In this document: positions 44,803 to 52,683 of the stretch, one piece after another | How positions within the stretch are numbered: position 1 is the first letter of the stretch | Layout: each line of letters starts with the position of its first letter | Source of the DNA: Actinomycetota bacterium | GTDB lineage: Bacteria > Actinomycetota > Thermoleophilia > RBG-16-64-13 | Reading direction: 5' to 3' | Assembly (NCBI GenBank): GCA_012523095.1 | Contig: JAAYJE010000078.1 | Coordinates: forward strand, 1-64,000 | DNA: 64,000 nucleotides | Made by a program: the position numbers and the translations under genes | The notes under the pieces: generated by a model | Told to the model about the DNA's origin: nothing | Seen by the model: only the letters and a program-made list of their open reading frames with translations | The model's database searches: none

Positions 44803-44833
44803 ACGGTATTTGGTATGAGCATACCATGTTCAA
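44803..44833 (-). promoter_or_regulatory. MerR-like promoter with spacer palindrome for the CoA-transferase row
   Basis: On the minus strand TTGAAC (44828-44833) and TACCGT (44803-44808) are 19 bases apart. The spacer region holds a perfect 16-bp palindrome, TGGTATGAGCATACCA on the plus strand (44811-44826). Long spacers with a central palindrome are the signature of MerR-family activated promoters. No MerR gene is in the window. The element lies 37 bases before the CoA-transferase alpha start. Confidence 0.5.
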
Positions 44834-44885
44834 CTCGACGGACGCCCGGGACTTGCAATCGTCGCCCCTGGGCCATACCCTGTCC

Positions 44886-44891
44886 TATAAT
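44886..44891 (+). promoter_or_regulatory. -10 element for a leaderless dehydratase mRNA
   Basis: A perfect TATAAT ends five bases before the ATG of the dehydratase subunit, and no ribosome site is present. Transcription would begin at the start codon. No good -35 is seen at 16-18 bases. Confidence 0.55.
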
Positions 44892-44896
44892 TTCTT

Positions 44897-46012
44897 ATGC
44901 CGTATTGCTACTACACCTGTAATCTCATACCTCTGGACCTGATCATCCGCGCAGGCTACACGCCGCGTTGGTTGGGCGGGTTCTTGCGCGATCCGACCGC
45001 CTCGACGCGGCGTGACGCGCCAAGCGTACACCCGATGACCTGTCCGTACGTGACCAAGCTGGTCGCAGCAGCGGATGCGTTATTCGGGGCTGCGCCCGAT
45101 GGCGGCACGTCCGACGACGACGCGTCGGGGGCGGCCGATGGAAGCCGTCCGGCCGCATCACCAGACGTGCTGGTGGTGCCCGGTGGCTGTGACGCCGCCC
45201 GCCGTATGGGCGACCTCCTGGCCGCCACCTACCCCGATCAGGTGTTCGTGTTGCCCATGCCCCGGGGCTCAGAACCTGAGGTGGCGGAGACCCTCGCCAC
45301 CGATCTCCGCGGGCTGGAAGACTGGTTGGGCGCATGCCGGCCGGCCGGCACGGCGCCTGTCACCGACGCCGCGGCGGCCACCGACACGGATCAGAGGGAG
45401 CCAACCGGCGCTCTGTCGAACGTAACCCAGACTGACTGCTGCGTCCCCTCCCTCGACTATCCCAGCCCTCCCCGCCAGGGCGGAGTGTTCGTGATCGCCG
45501 GCCCTCTTACCGACGATTCGCTACTCCGCCTGATCGAGAGGTTGGGCGCTCATGTCTCCGGGCTGGAATCGTGCACATCTCCGGATCGCTGGAGACCGCT
45601 GGCGGTTGCGGCAGGCGCGGCCGCTGCAATGAGCGCGGCGGGCGCGACGAGAGAGGCCGAGATAGATGCCGCTACGCGCCTCGCCCCCCTCGACCACGAA
45701 GCTTTGGCCGCCCGCCTTCTAGAGATCGGAATGTGTCCGCGCCGCTCGACCACCCATCGTCGTGACCACCTGGCCCGTCGCCTGGACCAGAGCCGGCCCT
45801 CATCCATCATCTACGCCCGGCAGAGCTTCTGCGATCCCGGTGCCTACGACGCCCTCCTGGCAGCTGATCTGGCCAAGGAACGTGGCCTGCCCTATCTGGA
45901 GATCGAGGTGGACTTCCCCTTCGACGCGAACGGTCCGCTGCACACTCGCGTGGAGGCCTTCCTGGAGGCCCAGCTGCTCGACGAAGACCTGCTGAGCGAT
46001 CTGGACTACTGA
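44897..46012 (+). CDS. 2-hydroxyacyl-CoA dehydratase D-component family protein (subunit 1)
   Basis: A 371-residue HgdB/FldC-type protein. Cys residues are at MPYCYYTCN, TCPYVTK and GGCDAARR, positions like those that bind [4Fe-4S] in these enzymes. The C-terminal ARQSFCDPGAYDALLAADL and LPYLEIEVDFPFD are classic. Two low-complexity insertions interrupt it (near 68-88 and 150-190). These enzymes remove water from 2-hydroxyacyl-CoA through a ketyl radical, driven by an ATP-dependent activator. No activator gene (HgdC type) is in the window. Probably translated from a leaderless mRNA. Confidence 0.85.
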   Translation: MPYCYYTCNLIPLDLIIRAGYTPRWLGGFLRDPTASTRRDAPSVHPMTCPYVTKLVAAADALFGAAPDGGTSDDDASGAADGSRPAASPDVLVVPGGCDAARRMGDLLAATYPDQVFVLPMPRGSEPEVAETLATDLRGLEDWLGACRPAGTAPVTDAAAATDTDQREPTGALSNVTQTDCCVPSLDYPSPPRQGGVFVIAGPLTDDSLLRLIERLGAHVSGLESCTSPDRWRPLAVAAGAAAAMSAAGATREAEIDAATRLAPLDHEALAARLLEIGMCPRRSTTHRRDHLARRLDQSRPSSIIYARQSFCDPGAYDALLAADLAKERGLPYLEIEVDFPFDANGPLHTRVEAFLEAQLLDEDLLSDLDY

Positions 46013-46032
46013 ACCTTGCCTGGGAGATCGTC

Positions 46033-46167
46033 ATGAGTGGTCAACGGCAGCTCTGCAATGTCAACACATTGTGCGCACATTGCGCGGATTCCCCGCCGCG
46101 GAGTACCCGAGACACGGAGCGACCCGTATACCCCGCTACGCCGACGCCGTCGCGGAAGGAGGGCTGA
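46033..46167 (+). CDS. 44-aa Cys-containing small protein between dehydratase subunits
   Basis: The frame starts ATG six bases after GGGAG and encodes MSGQRQLCNVNTLCAHCADS followed by a Pro/Thr/Arg-rich tail. It ends just before the ribosome site of the second subunit gene. Cys at 8, 14 and 17 form CxxxxxCxxC, able to bind a metal or cluster. Short inverted repeats (46056-46079) lie inside its DNA, so it could instead be structured spacer RNA. No family recognised. Confidence 0.4.
   Translation: MSGQRQLCNVNTLCAHCADSPPRSTRDTERPVYPATPTPSRKEG
46056..46079. repeat. Adjacent palindromes between dehydratase genes
   Basis: CAATGT-CAAC-ACATTG (46056-46071) is immediately followed by the overlapping palindrome TGTGCGCACA (46070-46079). 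Both lie in the gap between two co-directional dehydratase genes and could be an operator or an RNA structure that sets subunit ratio. Confidence 0.35.
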
Positions 46168-46173
46168 GCACTT

Positions 46174-47415
46174 ATGCCCGGCATGGCCGACATCACCGGT
46201 GACTCCTTCAGCGCCTCGTTGGTCCGCGCCGCATTCCTGGCCCAGACCCGCCTCAAGGCGCTCCAGTCCCGCACCGCCCGCCGGTACATGAATCTCCATG
46301 CCCTGAGCGCGTCCCTCGATCTCTTCAAGCCCGGCGCCATCGTCCCTTGGGTGTCGTACCTTTTCCCCACCGAGCTTTTGACCTCCTATAGACTCACTCC
46401 GATGATCCCGGAAGTCGGCTCCGCCACCCTCACCGGTACCGACCTCCGCGAACCGCTCGAGGCCGCGGCCGCCCGCATGCCGCTGGCCCGGGACGTCTGC
46501 AGCTATCACCGCATCGCGCTGGCCGCGGTGGAGAACGACATGCTGCCGGCGCCTTCTATGTGTCTGGGCACCACGCCGCTCTGCTTGGGTAAGGAGTGCC
46601 TGCTCGAGATGCTGGCGGTACGCCACAACGTGCCCTTCCGAGAGGTCCGAGTGCCACTACCCCCCGACGAAGGCGAGACCTCCCCCGAGGTGATCGCCGA
46701 CGTGGCCGAGCAGTTGCGCGTCCTGCACGAAGACATCGGCCGCTGGACGGGCCGAAAGCCGGATCTCCAGAGGGCCATCCGGCTCTCCAACCGGGCCTCG
46801 GCGGCCTGGGGCCACCTCATGACCGAGCGTCTGGCCGGGCGCCTGGAGATGGATGGGCGCCTCACGTTCGCCATCGTGTTCTTGGGTCAGCTCCTCTGGG
46901 GCACCGAAGAGGGCGCCAAGGACTTCGAGCGGCTGCTCAGCGAGCGTGGCCGTCGTGACCTCATGGCCCCGATCTTGGACGGTGGCCGCAGGCTGAAGCG
47001 GTTGCTCTGGCTGCACACCGTCCCGCACCACGACACCGAGATATTCGACCTCATCCGGGAACAGGGCGCGGTCGTCATCCTAGAGGAGATGGGCCAGATG
47101 CACCTCGAGACCGTCGATCCCGAGGACCCTTTCCCCGGCCTGGCCGGACGGCTCGCTAACAACGTGCTCTGGGGCAGCTCGGCGCGGCGGGCTCACCTCA
47201 ACGTGGCTCTGGCAAAGCAACTCAAGGTGGATGGGGCGGTGCATTTCAACCATTGGGGTTGTCGGCATGGGCTGGGCTCGCTGCCGGTGGTGAGATCCGC
47301 GTTCGCGCAGGCGGGCATCCCCTTCCTGGCCATTGACGGCGATGCCCTGGGCCGCGGCGGGGCGCAGCAGGACAAGGCCCGTCAGGCCATGGAGAGCTTC
47401 CTGGAACTGCTGTGA
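46174..47415 (+). CDS. 2-hydroxyacyl-CoA dehydratase family protein (subunit 2)
   Basis: A 413-residue HgdA/BcrB-like protein. Cys-bearing stretches are DVCSYHR, SMCLGTTPLCLGKECLLEML and the C-terminal FNHWGCRHGLGS, followed by GIPFLAIDGDALGRGG, a well-known end motif of the family. It would pair with the subunit at 44897-46012. GGAGGG lies ten bases before the ATG; another ATG three codons in is possible. The nearby CoA-transferases could supply the CoA ester. Confidence 0.87.
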   Translation: MPGMADITGDSFSASLVRAAFLAQTRLKALQSRTARRYMNLHALSASLDLFKPGAIVPWVSYLFPTELLTSYRLTPMIPEVGSATLTGTDLREPLEAAAARMPLARDVCSYHRIALAAVENDMLPAPSMCLGTTPLCLGKECLLEMLAVRHNVPFREVRVPLPPDEGETSPEVIADVAEQLRVLHEDIGRWTGRKPDLQRAIRLSNRASAAWGHLMTERLAGRLEMDGRLTFAIVFLGQLLWGTEEGAKDFERLLSERGRRDLMAPILDGGRRLKRLLWLHTVPHHDTEIFDLIREQGAVVILEEMGQMHLETVDPEDPFPGLAGRLANNVLWGSSARRAHLNVALAKQLKVDGAVHFNHWGCRHGLGSLPVVRSAFAQAGIPFLAIDGDALGRGGAQQDKARQAMESFLELL

Positions 47416-47426
47416 CGCCATCTGCA

Positions 47427-47456
47427 ATGACCGGCTGGGACTCAGCCCGGAGTCAT
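47427..47456 (+). terminator. Possible terminator after the dehydratase genes
   Basis: ATGAC pairs with GTCAT and CGGCTG with CAGCCCG (one bulged C) around a 5-base loop, 12 bases after the stop. Only a short TTTG follows. Weak. The remaining bases to 47632 show nothing beyond the ribosome site of the next gene. Confidence 0.3.
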
Positions 47457-47632
47457 CGGTTTGTCAAGGGAACGTGAACCACTGACGATGATCTCGTCGG
47501 TAGCCCAGAGGATACGCCGCACGACAAGATTCGAGGAAACGTGCAAGAATTCATCCGAAGAAACACAATGACCCGACAACACAACATCGCTCTTCAGCAG
47601 CCTGGTATCTCGGGAAGGAGCACCGAAACCAC

Positions 47633-48394
47633 ATGACCGAGACCGACCGCACTCTGGCCGTCTTCATCGACTTCGAGAACCTAGCCATCGGTTTCAAACA
47701 CCGACGTGGCGAGTTCGACATCCATAAGATCCTTGAGCGCTTGGTGGAGAAAGGCAAGGTCATCGTCAAGAAGGCCTATGCCGATTGGGGCGAATACAAG
47801 CAATACACCAGGCCGCTCCACGAGAACGCCATCGAGCTCATCGAGATCCCCCGGCGTTCTATGACCGGCAAGAACTCTGCCGATATCCGCCTGGCCGTCG
47901 ACGCCATGGACCTGGCCTGGTCGAAAGAACACATCGACACCTTCGTGATCGTCTCGGGCGACTCCGATTTCTCTCCTCTCGTCTCGAAGCTCAAAGAGAA
48001 CGGAAAGCACGTGATCGGGATCGGGATGAAGGAGTCGACCTCCGATCTTCTCTCCGGGAACTGCGACGAGTTCATCTTCTACGAAGACCTCGAGAAGCAG
48101 GCCGCGCCGGCCCCGGCCGGCCCGCAGGCCAAGGACATCCCCGCCGAGAAGCGCGAGGTGTTCGACCTATTGCTGGAGTCCATCGCGGCCCTCATCCGCG
48201 AGAACAAGGACCCCATCTTCGCTTCCATGGTCAAGGACACCATGCAACGCAAGAAGCCTTCGTTCAACGAGTCGGCCTATGGATACCGCAGTTTCAGCAG
48301 CCTGCTGATCGACGCCGAGAAACGGCAGCTCATCAAGCTGCACCGTGACAAGAAGGCCGGCTGGACCTACGTCATCGAGGGGTTCGTGGAGTAA
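47633..48394 (+). CDS. NYN domain (LabA/DUF88-like) protein with OST-HTH domain
   Basis: A 253-residue protein. The NYN/PIN-like nuclease domain (about 8-155) has AVFIDFENLA, ADIRLAVDAMDLAW and VIVSGDSDFSPLVSKLKENGKHVIGIG, with the acidic residues D13, D84-D91 region and D110-D112 region expected to bind a metal. A linker AAPAPAGPQA leads to an OST-HTH/LOTUS RNA-binding domain (about 165-250, ending WTYVIEGFVE). This layout suggests an RNA-processing nuclease. GGAAGGAG precedes the ATG by about 13 bases. It stands alone. Confidence 0.9.
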   Translation: MTETDRTLAVFIDFENLAIGFKHRRGEFDIHKILERLVEKGKVIVKKAYADWGEYKQYTRPLHENAIELIEIPRRSMTGKNSADIRLAVDAMDLAWSKEHIDTFVIVSGDSDFSPLVSKLKENGKHVIGIGMKESTSDLLSGNCDEFIFYEDLEKQAAPAPAGPQAKDIPAEKREVFDLLLESIAALIRENKDPIFASMVKDTMQRKKPSFNESAYGYRSFSSLLIDAEKRQLIKLHRDKKAGWTYVIEGFVE

Positions 48395-48827
48395 CGCTTC
48401 CCGGGGCGATCTTTGCCCCGACCTTAACTGAGCGCCACTTCGCGGAGGTCACTTCGGTCACACTTACGGACGGCCGAGGCCGGTCGCCACAGCGGGTTCC
48501 GCTCCATTGCCGGCAAGGAGATGGCCTCTAGACCCCTTTCGTTTCCGTATCCGTCAATGCTTTTTGCTACTTGTTGACAGGCCTTGCGTGAAGTGAGACA
48601 GTCTTCTATATCCAGGGTTCTACGGAGAGATCCACCACCAGTATATAGGTCTCCAACGGGGAGTTCCGTCTTTATAAATGGGAGTACCTGAACTGACCGA
48701 GGGGGTGGTCCACACCAGTCACAACCGCTGTGAGCCGACGAGAGGCGCCGAAGGCGCCCTCCACAAGCTGCCCGACACCGAGCGGCTTCGCACCACGAGC
48801 AAGACCAGAGAGGGAGGGCACGAGAAG
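48395..48827. other. 433-base gene-free region ahead of the alkaline phosphatase gene
   Basis: Contents seen: a hairpin after the NYN gene (48402-48420), CACTTCG-type repeats at 48436, 48450 and 48461, a TTGACA at 48574 with a weak GACAGT 17 bases on, AT-rich TATATAG and TTTATAAAT near 48641-48678, and a small GGCGCC-GAA-GGCGCC hairpin at 48744-48758. The repeats might bind a phosphate-response regulator, but they do not match the GTTCACC Pho-box well. A minus-strand open frame through the region has no ribosome site and unlikely composition. Confidence 0.35.
48402..48420 (+). terminator. Hairpin after the NYN gene
   Basis: CGGGGC pairs with GCCCCG around GATCTTT, eight bases after the stop. 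The following sequence has few T residues, so it is a moderate terminator candidate. Confidence 0.4.
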
Positions 48828-50282
48828 ATGGTTGTCGACAAGACAAGACTGGCGAAGCGTTCAATACTGCTGATCGCGCTGGTGATTGTGCTGGTCTTCA
48901 GCATGTTTGCTGCGACCGCGTTGGCCGTCACTCCGCAGAACGCCAAGAATGTGATCGTGATGATCGCGGACGGGTGCGGCTACAATACCTTCCTGGCAGG
49001 CAGCTACTACCAGTACGGTGAGGCCGGTACGCAGGTCTACGACCGGTTCCCCACCCAGTACGCTTGTAGCACATATGCGTTCGGCGGATCGTACAACCCC
49101 ACTAAGTTCTGGAATGCTTTCGAGAACCAGTACGGGACGGCGACCCATGAGGTGACCGAATCCAACATGGCCGCGACCGCAATGGGAACCGGCTCCAAGA
49201 CAAACATCGGCGTGGGTATGAGCCCAGAGCAAGACTGGTACACGAACATCGTCGAGATCGCCAAGGGGCGGGGCAGGATGGCGGGCGTAGTCTCCACCCA
49301 GTCGTTCGCCGAAGCCACTCCCGCGGGCTTCTCGGCACACGCCAAGGATCGCAAGGACCTCAAGACCATCCTCGAACAGCAGCTCAGAGAGAGCAAGCTC
49401 GACGTCGTCATGGGCCCACATAACCCCTGGTACAACAACAATGGTGAGCTGCAGACCGATCCGTTCTTCAGCGACACCAGCAAGTACCTGTGGAGAGAAA
49501 CCACGTGGAACGATCTCAAGGACGGCAAACTTGGCAACGACGCCGACGGCGACGGTGAGATCGACTACTGGACTCTCATAGAGACCAGGGAGGAGTTCCA
49601 GGCCATGATGACCGGCGACACACCGAAGCGGGTAGCGGGCATCCCTCAGTGTGGCGGTGAGAATGGGACCGGCAGCGGATACCATCAGTTCTTCCGGACG
49701 GGTGCCGGTGACGACGTTCCATTCAAGATCCCCTTCCTTGAGACCTCGCCCACGCTCACCGAGATGTCTCTGGCCGCCATCAACGTCCTCGACCAGGATC
49801 CAGACGGTTTCTTCCTCATGATCGAAGGCGGAAACGTCGACTATGGTTGCCACTTCGGCTGGATGGGCCGCGCCATCGAAGAACTCGTCGACTTCAACTA
49901 CGCCGTCGAAGCTGTGGTCGAGTGGGTCGAGACCAACAGCAGTTGGGACGAGACCCTTCTGATAGTCACCTCCGACCATGAGACGGGCGCCTTCTGGGGC
50001 CCGGGCGCAGGCAAGGGTGAGGTGAAGGCGCCTGGAGACCCTGACGTGTGGGTGCCCATCGTCAACAACGGCAAGGGCAACATGCCCGGCGCTGTGGCCT
50101 ATAACCATTTCTGGGCGTATGGACCCGACTTCTACTGGCATTCCAACGCGTTGGTCCCGCTTTACGCCAAGGGTGTCAACGCCGACCTCTTCCACACCCA
50201 AGTGAAGGGGATGGACCCGGTCCGGGGCGCTTACGTCGACAACACCGGCATCTTCAACGTGACGGAGATGAGCATCAGGTAG
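48828..50282 (+). CDS. Alkaline phosphatase, secreted
   Basis: A 484-residue PhoA-family phosphatase from the ATG of MVVDKTRLAKRS, with GGGAGGG ten bases upstream. A signal peptide ends at ATALA (about residue 33). Metal and catalytic sites: MIADGCGYN, nucleophile Ser in EVTESNMAATAMGTGSKT (the preceding Asp of PhoA is Glu), EGGNVDYGCHFG (Asp and His ligands), TSDHETG (Asp-His) and WHSNALVPLYAKG (His). It releases phosphate outside the cell. No lipobox or wall anchor is seen. It is followed by a strong terminator. Confidence 0.93.
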   Translation: MVVDKTRLAKRSILLIALVIVLVFSMFAATALAVTPQNAKNVIVMIADGCGYNTFLAGSYYQYGEAGTQVYDRFPTQYACSTYAFGGSYNPTKFWNAFENQYGTATHEVTESNMAATAMGTGSKTNIGVGMSPEQDWYTNIVEIAKGRGRMAGVVSTQSFAEATPAGFSAHAKDRKDLKTILEQQLRESKLDVVMGPHNPWYNNNGELQTDPFFSDTSKYLWRETTWNDLKDGKLGNDADGDGEIDYWTLIETREEFQAMMTGDTPKRVAGIPQCGGENGTGSGYHQFFRTGAGDDVPFKIPFLETSPTLTEMSLAAINVLDQDPDGFFLMIEGGNVDYGCHFGWMGRAIEELVDFNYAVEAVVEWVETNSSWDETLLIVTSDHETGAFWGPGAGKGEVKAPGDPDVWVPIVNNGKGNMPGAVAYNHFWAYGPDFYWHSNALVPLYAKGVNADLFHTQVKGMDPVRGAYVDNTGIFNVTEMSIR

Positions 50283-50328
50283 AAGAGACAGCTACGGCGC
50301 AGAAGCGCGCAGCGCCTTTGGTAGGACG

Positions 50329-50355
50329 AAAAGGGGGCTCGAAAGAGCCCCCTTT
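50329..50355. terminator. Strong bidirectional terminator
   Basis: A 10-bp stem AAGGGGGCTC / GAGCCCCCTT closes on a GAAA tetraloop, with TTTTT after it on the plus strand and TTTT on the minus strand. It separates the alkaline phosphatase gene from the convergent CoA-transferase pair. Confidence 0.93.
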
Positions 50356-50468
50356 TTCTGACCCGAGCCCCCCTTCTTAACCCGGACAGCCCGGCCGAGA
50401 CCCGGAGGGTCGTCACGCGTACCCGCGCAAAGAACGCCGGTGGAGCGTCGGCATCCTGAGTCGTCGCC

Positions 50469-51239
50469 CTATGCGCGGCCTATCACCAGCCTGAGCGGAT
50501 CCACCTCTTCGCGCAGGATACGCAGTTCTTCCTCGGTCGGCAGCCCGGTGCGGCCGATATCGGACGGCACCAACAGCTCGAAGCCGGTCACCGACTGCAC
50601 CTTGTCGACGTCGACGCCCGGGTGCAGCGATTCGATCATCATGGCGTGAGTCTCGTCGTCGAAGCCCATGACCGCCAGGTCGGTGATGATCTTGTAAGGC
50701 CCTCCTTCGGGCAGGCCGGCCTTTTCACGACCGCCATCGCCGCCGAGGAAACCGGGGGAGGTGATGAAATCGCACTTCTCCACGAAACGAGCCTTCTCGT
50801 GGACGGTCATGATCATCGTGCGCCAGCACAGCGAAGCGAAATCGTTCGCTCCACCGCTGCCGGGGAAGCGGACCTTCGGCTTATGATAGTCACCGATGCA
50901 GGTGGAGTTGATGTTGCCGAACTTGTCGATCTGAGCGCCGCCCAGGAAAGCATAGTCCACTTGACCGCGGGCACACGTGGTCATCATCTCGGACATCCCG
51001 GCGGCCATGACCGCCCGATAGAAAGTGCTCGAGTCGCCCACCGAGATGGGCATCTTGGGCAGCATAGGAGCCACTCCGCCGGCCTCGAAAAGCACCACCA
51101 GATCGGGGGCGTCCATCTTCTGCGCCAGCATGGCGGCCGCGCAGGGCGCGCCGGTGCCCACAGCCACGGTCTTGCCGTTCTCGAGGTACCGGGAAGCCAC
51201 GCAGATCATCAGTTCCATCATGTTGTATTCGGGTGCCAT
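50469..51239 (-). CDS. GctB/IpdB-like CoA-transferase beta subunit
   Basis: A 256-residue beta subunit of the glutaconate/cholesterol-ring (IpdAB) branch of family I CoA-transferases. VVLFEAGGVAPMLPKMPISVGD holds the likely catalytic Glu, and ARGQVDYAFLGGAQIDKFGNINST is conserved. Long SPGFLGG segment and the EELRILREEVDPLRLV end are typical. Its partner alpha gene is 19 bases upstream. IpdB-like members can act as ring hydrolases instead of transferases, which cannot be decided here. Confidence 0.88.
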   Translation of the reverse strand: MAPEYNMMELMICVASRYLENGKTVAVGTGAPCAAAMLAQKMDAPDLVVLFEAGGVAPMLPKMPISVGDSSTFYRAVMAAGMSEMMTTCARGQVDYAFLGGAQIDKFGNINSTCIGDYHKPKVRFPGSGGANDFASLCWRTMIMTVHEKARFVEKCDFITSPGFLGGDGGREKAGLPEGGPYKIITDLAVMGFDDETHAMMIESLHPGVDVDKVQSVTGFELLVPSDIGRTGLPTEEELRILREEVDPLRLVIGRA

Positions 51240-51258
51240 ATCAGTCAGCTCCTTCGCC

Positions 51259-52254
51259 TCAGGCGCAGTCCGGTCCGTTGACCACGTTCTCGAGTCTCTG
51301 CAGCTCTTCGATCCTCTTCAGACCCCCGCAACGCACGAGGTACTCCTGAAAGTCGGGCACACTGTAGATGTAGTGGTCGAGGAACTTCTCGAACTCTTCC
51401 GGGTCCTTTTCTACTTTGAGCCACAGGGCGAGGTGTTCCTCGTCTGAGAAGTAGAGATACGGCATGTTGCCGGGATAGCTGCCGTAGGAGACTTCCACCA
51501 CCGCGTCCACCAGGTAGAAGGGGATGGAGGTGATGGTCGGGTCGTCGCGGATGACCGAGTTGTGCACCAGACGTTCCGTCGTGATGATGAGACGCTTAGA
51601 GGCCCGGGCCAACTCAAGATCGGCCACCGAGATACCTCGGATCACCGAGTTGCCGTACATGTCGGCCTCGTGCACGTGGATCGCGGCGACATCGGGCCAA
51701 AGGGCGGGGACGGCCAAGAACTTCTTCCCCGTGAACGGACACTCCACCTCCTTGCCGGCCGACATCTTGAAAGTGTCGGTCCCGAGCATGCACCGGATCA
51801 CTCCGAACGAAACCCCCTCAGCAGCCGCCTTGAGCCGCACAGCCAGCGCGTAGTTGCTCCACTCGGTCACCTGTACCTCGCCCGACTCCATGTACCTTCG
51901 GGCATTCCGAGACAGGCCCCTGGCCTCCAGGCCCACGATATAAGCCGAATCCAGCCTGTCGAAGACCTTGCCTGCACAAAGCACCTGGAAGTCGTGCGTG
52001 GACGTATGCCCGAGCAAACCCAGGCCCTTGCGCCGCTGCCTTACTATCTCGTGGACGATGGCGTTGGGGATGCGGTTGGCCCCGAACCCGCCGATAGCAA
52101 GATAGTCTCCGTCGTGGACGAACTCCTCGACCGCCTGTTTCACAGTCGTCCGTTTGTCGACCATGGCCCTGGACTTCTCGCGAAAGAACACGCGGGCCTT
52201 GTCCGGATCGGGATCCATGAACAGGGGACCTACCCCTTCCTCCAACACTTTCAT
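51259..52254 (-). CDS. GctA/IpdA-like CoA-transferase alpha subunit
   Basis: A 331-residue alpha subunit. The loop LAIGGFGANRIPNAIVHEI corresponds to the CoA-binding GFGxxRxP; HVHEADMYGNSVIRGISVADLELARAS and the VSYGSYPGNMPYLYFSDEEHL end match GctA/IpdA. I start at the ATG with GGAG five bases upstream; a frame seven codons longer has no site. First gene of the pair. It is unrelated by operon to the two ScoAB-like pairs at 41.9-44.8 kb but adds a third CoA-transferase in the block. Confidence 0.88.
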   Translation of the reverse strand: MKVLEEGVGPLFMDPDPDKARVFFREKSRAMVDKRTTVKQAVEEFVHDGDYLAIGGFGANRIPNAIVHEIVRQRRKGLGLLGHTSTHDFQVLCAGKVFDRLDSAYIVGLEARGLSRNARRYMESGEVQVTEWSNYALAVRLKAAAEGVSFGVIRCMLGTDTFKMSAGKEVECPFTGKKFLAVPALWPDVAAIHVHEADMYGNSVIRGISVADLELARASKRLIITTERLVHNSVIRDDPTITSIPFYLVDAVVEVSYGSYPGNMPYLYFSDEEHLALWLKVEKDPEEFEKFLDHYIYSVPDFQEYLVRCGGLKRIEELQRLENVVNGPDCA

Positions 52255-52341
52255 ACTGTCTCCTTCGACGTCCAAAGAGCTGACCGGCCGGACCCGGCCG
52301 GAGAGAGTCCTACCAAGTCATGCAGGCTATCACGAAAGTCC

Positions 52342-52668
52342 CTAATCCGTGCGGTCGTATTCAGCGGATCTCCCGTCGACTGTGAGTGTCAGAGTGTCAC
52401 CGTCCAGGGAGTAGACGAGCGTCTTAGCATCCCCAGACTCTCCCTGCCACAAACGGATGGCGCCACCCTCGATCCGATAGGTGAGTTCTACCGTGTTGTC
52501 GCCGCTGGAGATGGTGACGGAACCGTCCGGCCGGAATTCCATGGACTCGCCTGCATCCTCGTCGGCCCATCTGCCCATCAGGCCCGCTCCGTCGTCTCCC
52601 CCACAGCCGCCGACACCCACGACCAGCATCAGGCAGAGCACCAAGACCGCTGCTCCCGTAGCTTTCAT
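52342..52668 (-). CDS. Small putative lipoprotein, 108 aa
   Basis: The signal sequence ends in lipobox VGGC (Cys at about 22). A compact domain follows with GRWADEDAGESMEFRPDGSVTI, ELTYRIEGGAIRLW and DTLTLTVDG, a repeated beta-hairpin pattern seen in DUF5640-like lipoproteins. The opening GRW block resembles the C-terminal domain of the DUF6777 protein at 61-63 kb. The zinc-ribbon protein gene lies just upstream on the same strand (15-base gap), so both may be one unit. Confidence 0.82.
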   Translation of the reverse strand: MKATGAAVLVLCLMLVVGVGGCGGDDGAGLMGRWADEDAGESMEFRPDGSVTISSGDNTVELTYRIEGGAIRLWQGESGDAKTLVYSLDGDTLTLTVDGRSAEYDRTD

Positions 52669-52683
52669 GCTACTTCTCGCGGC

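Noticed and set aside
48430..48470. Pho-box for the alkaline phosphatase gene
   Set aside because: CACTTCG repeats are spaced 14 and 11 bases and do not match the GTTCACC consensus; kept only as a remark.
48424..48864. Minus-strand 146-codon frame in the alkaline phosphatase upstream region
   Set aside because: No ribosome site, Cys/Arg-rich odd composition and overlap with the signal-peptide coding region.
48861..50201. 446-codon minus-strand frame opposite alkaline phosphatase
   Set aside because: Shadow of a gene with all metal-site motifs and a signal peptide.
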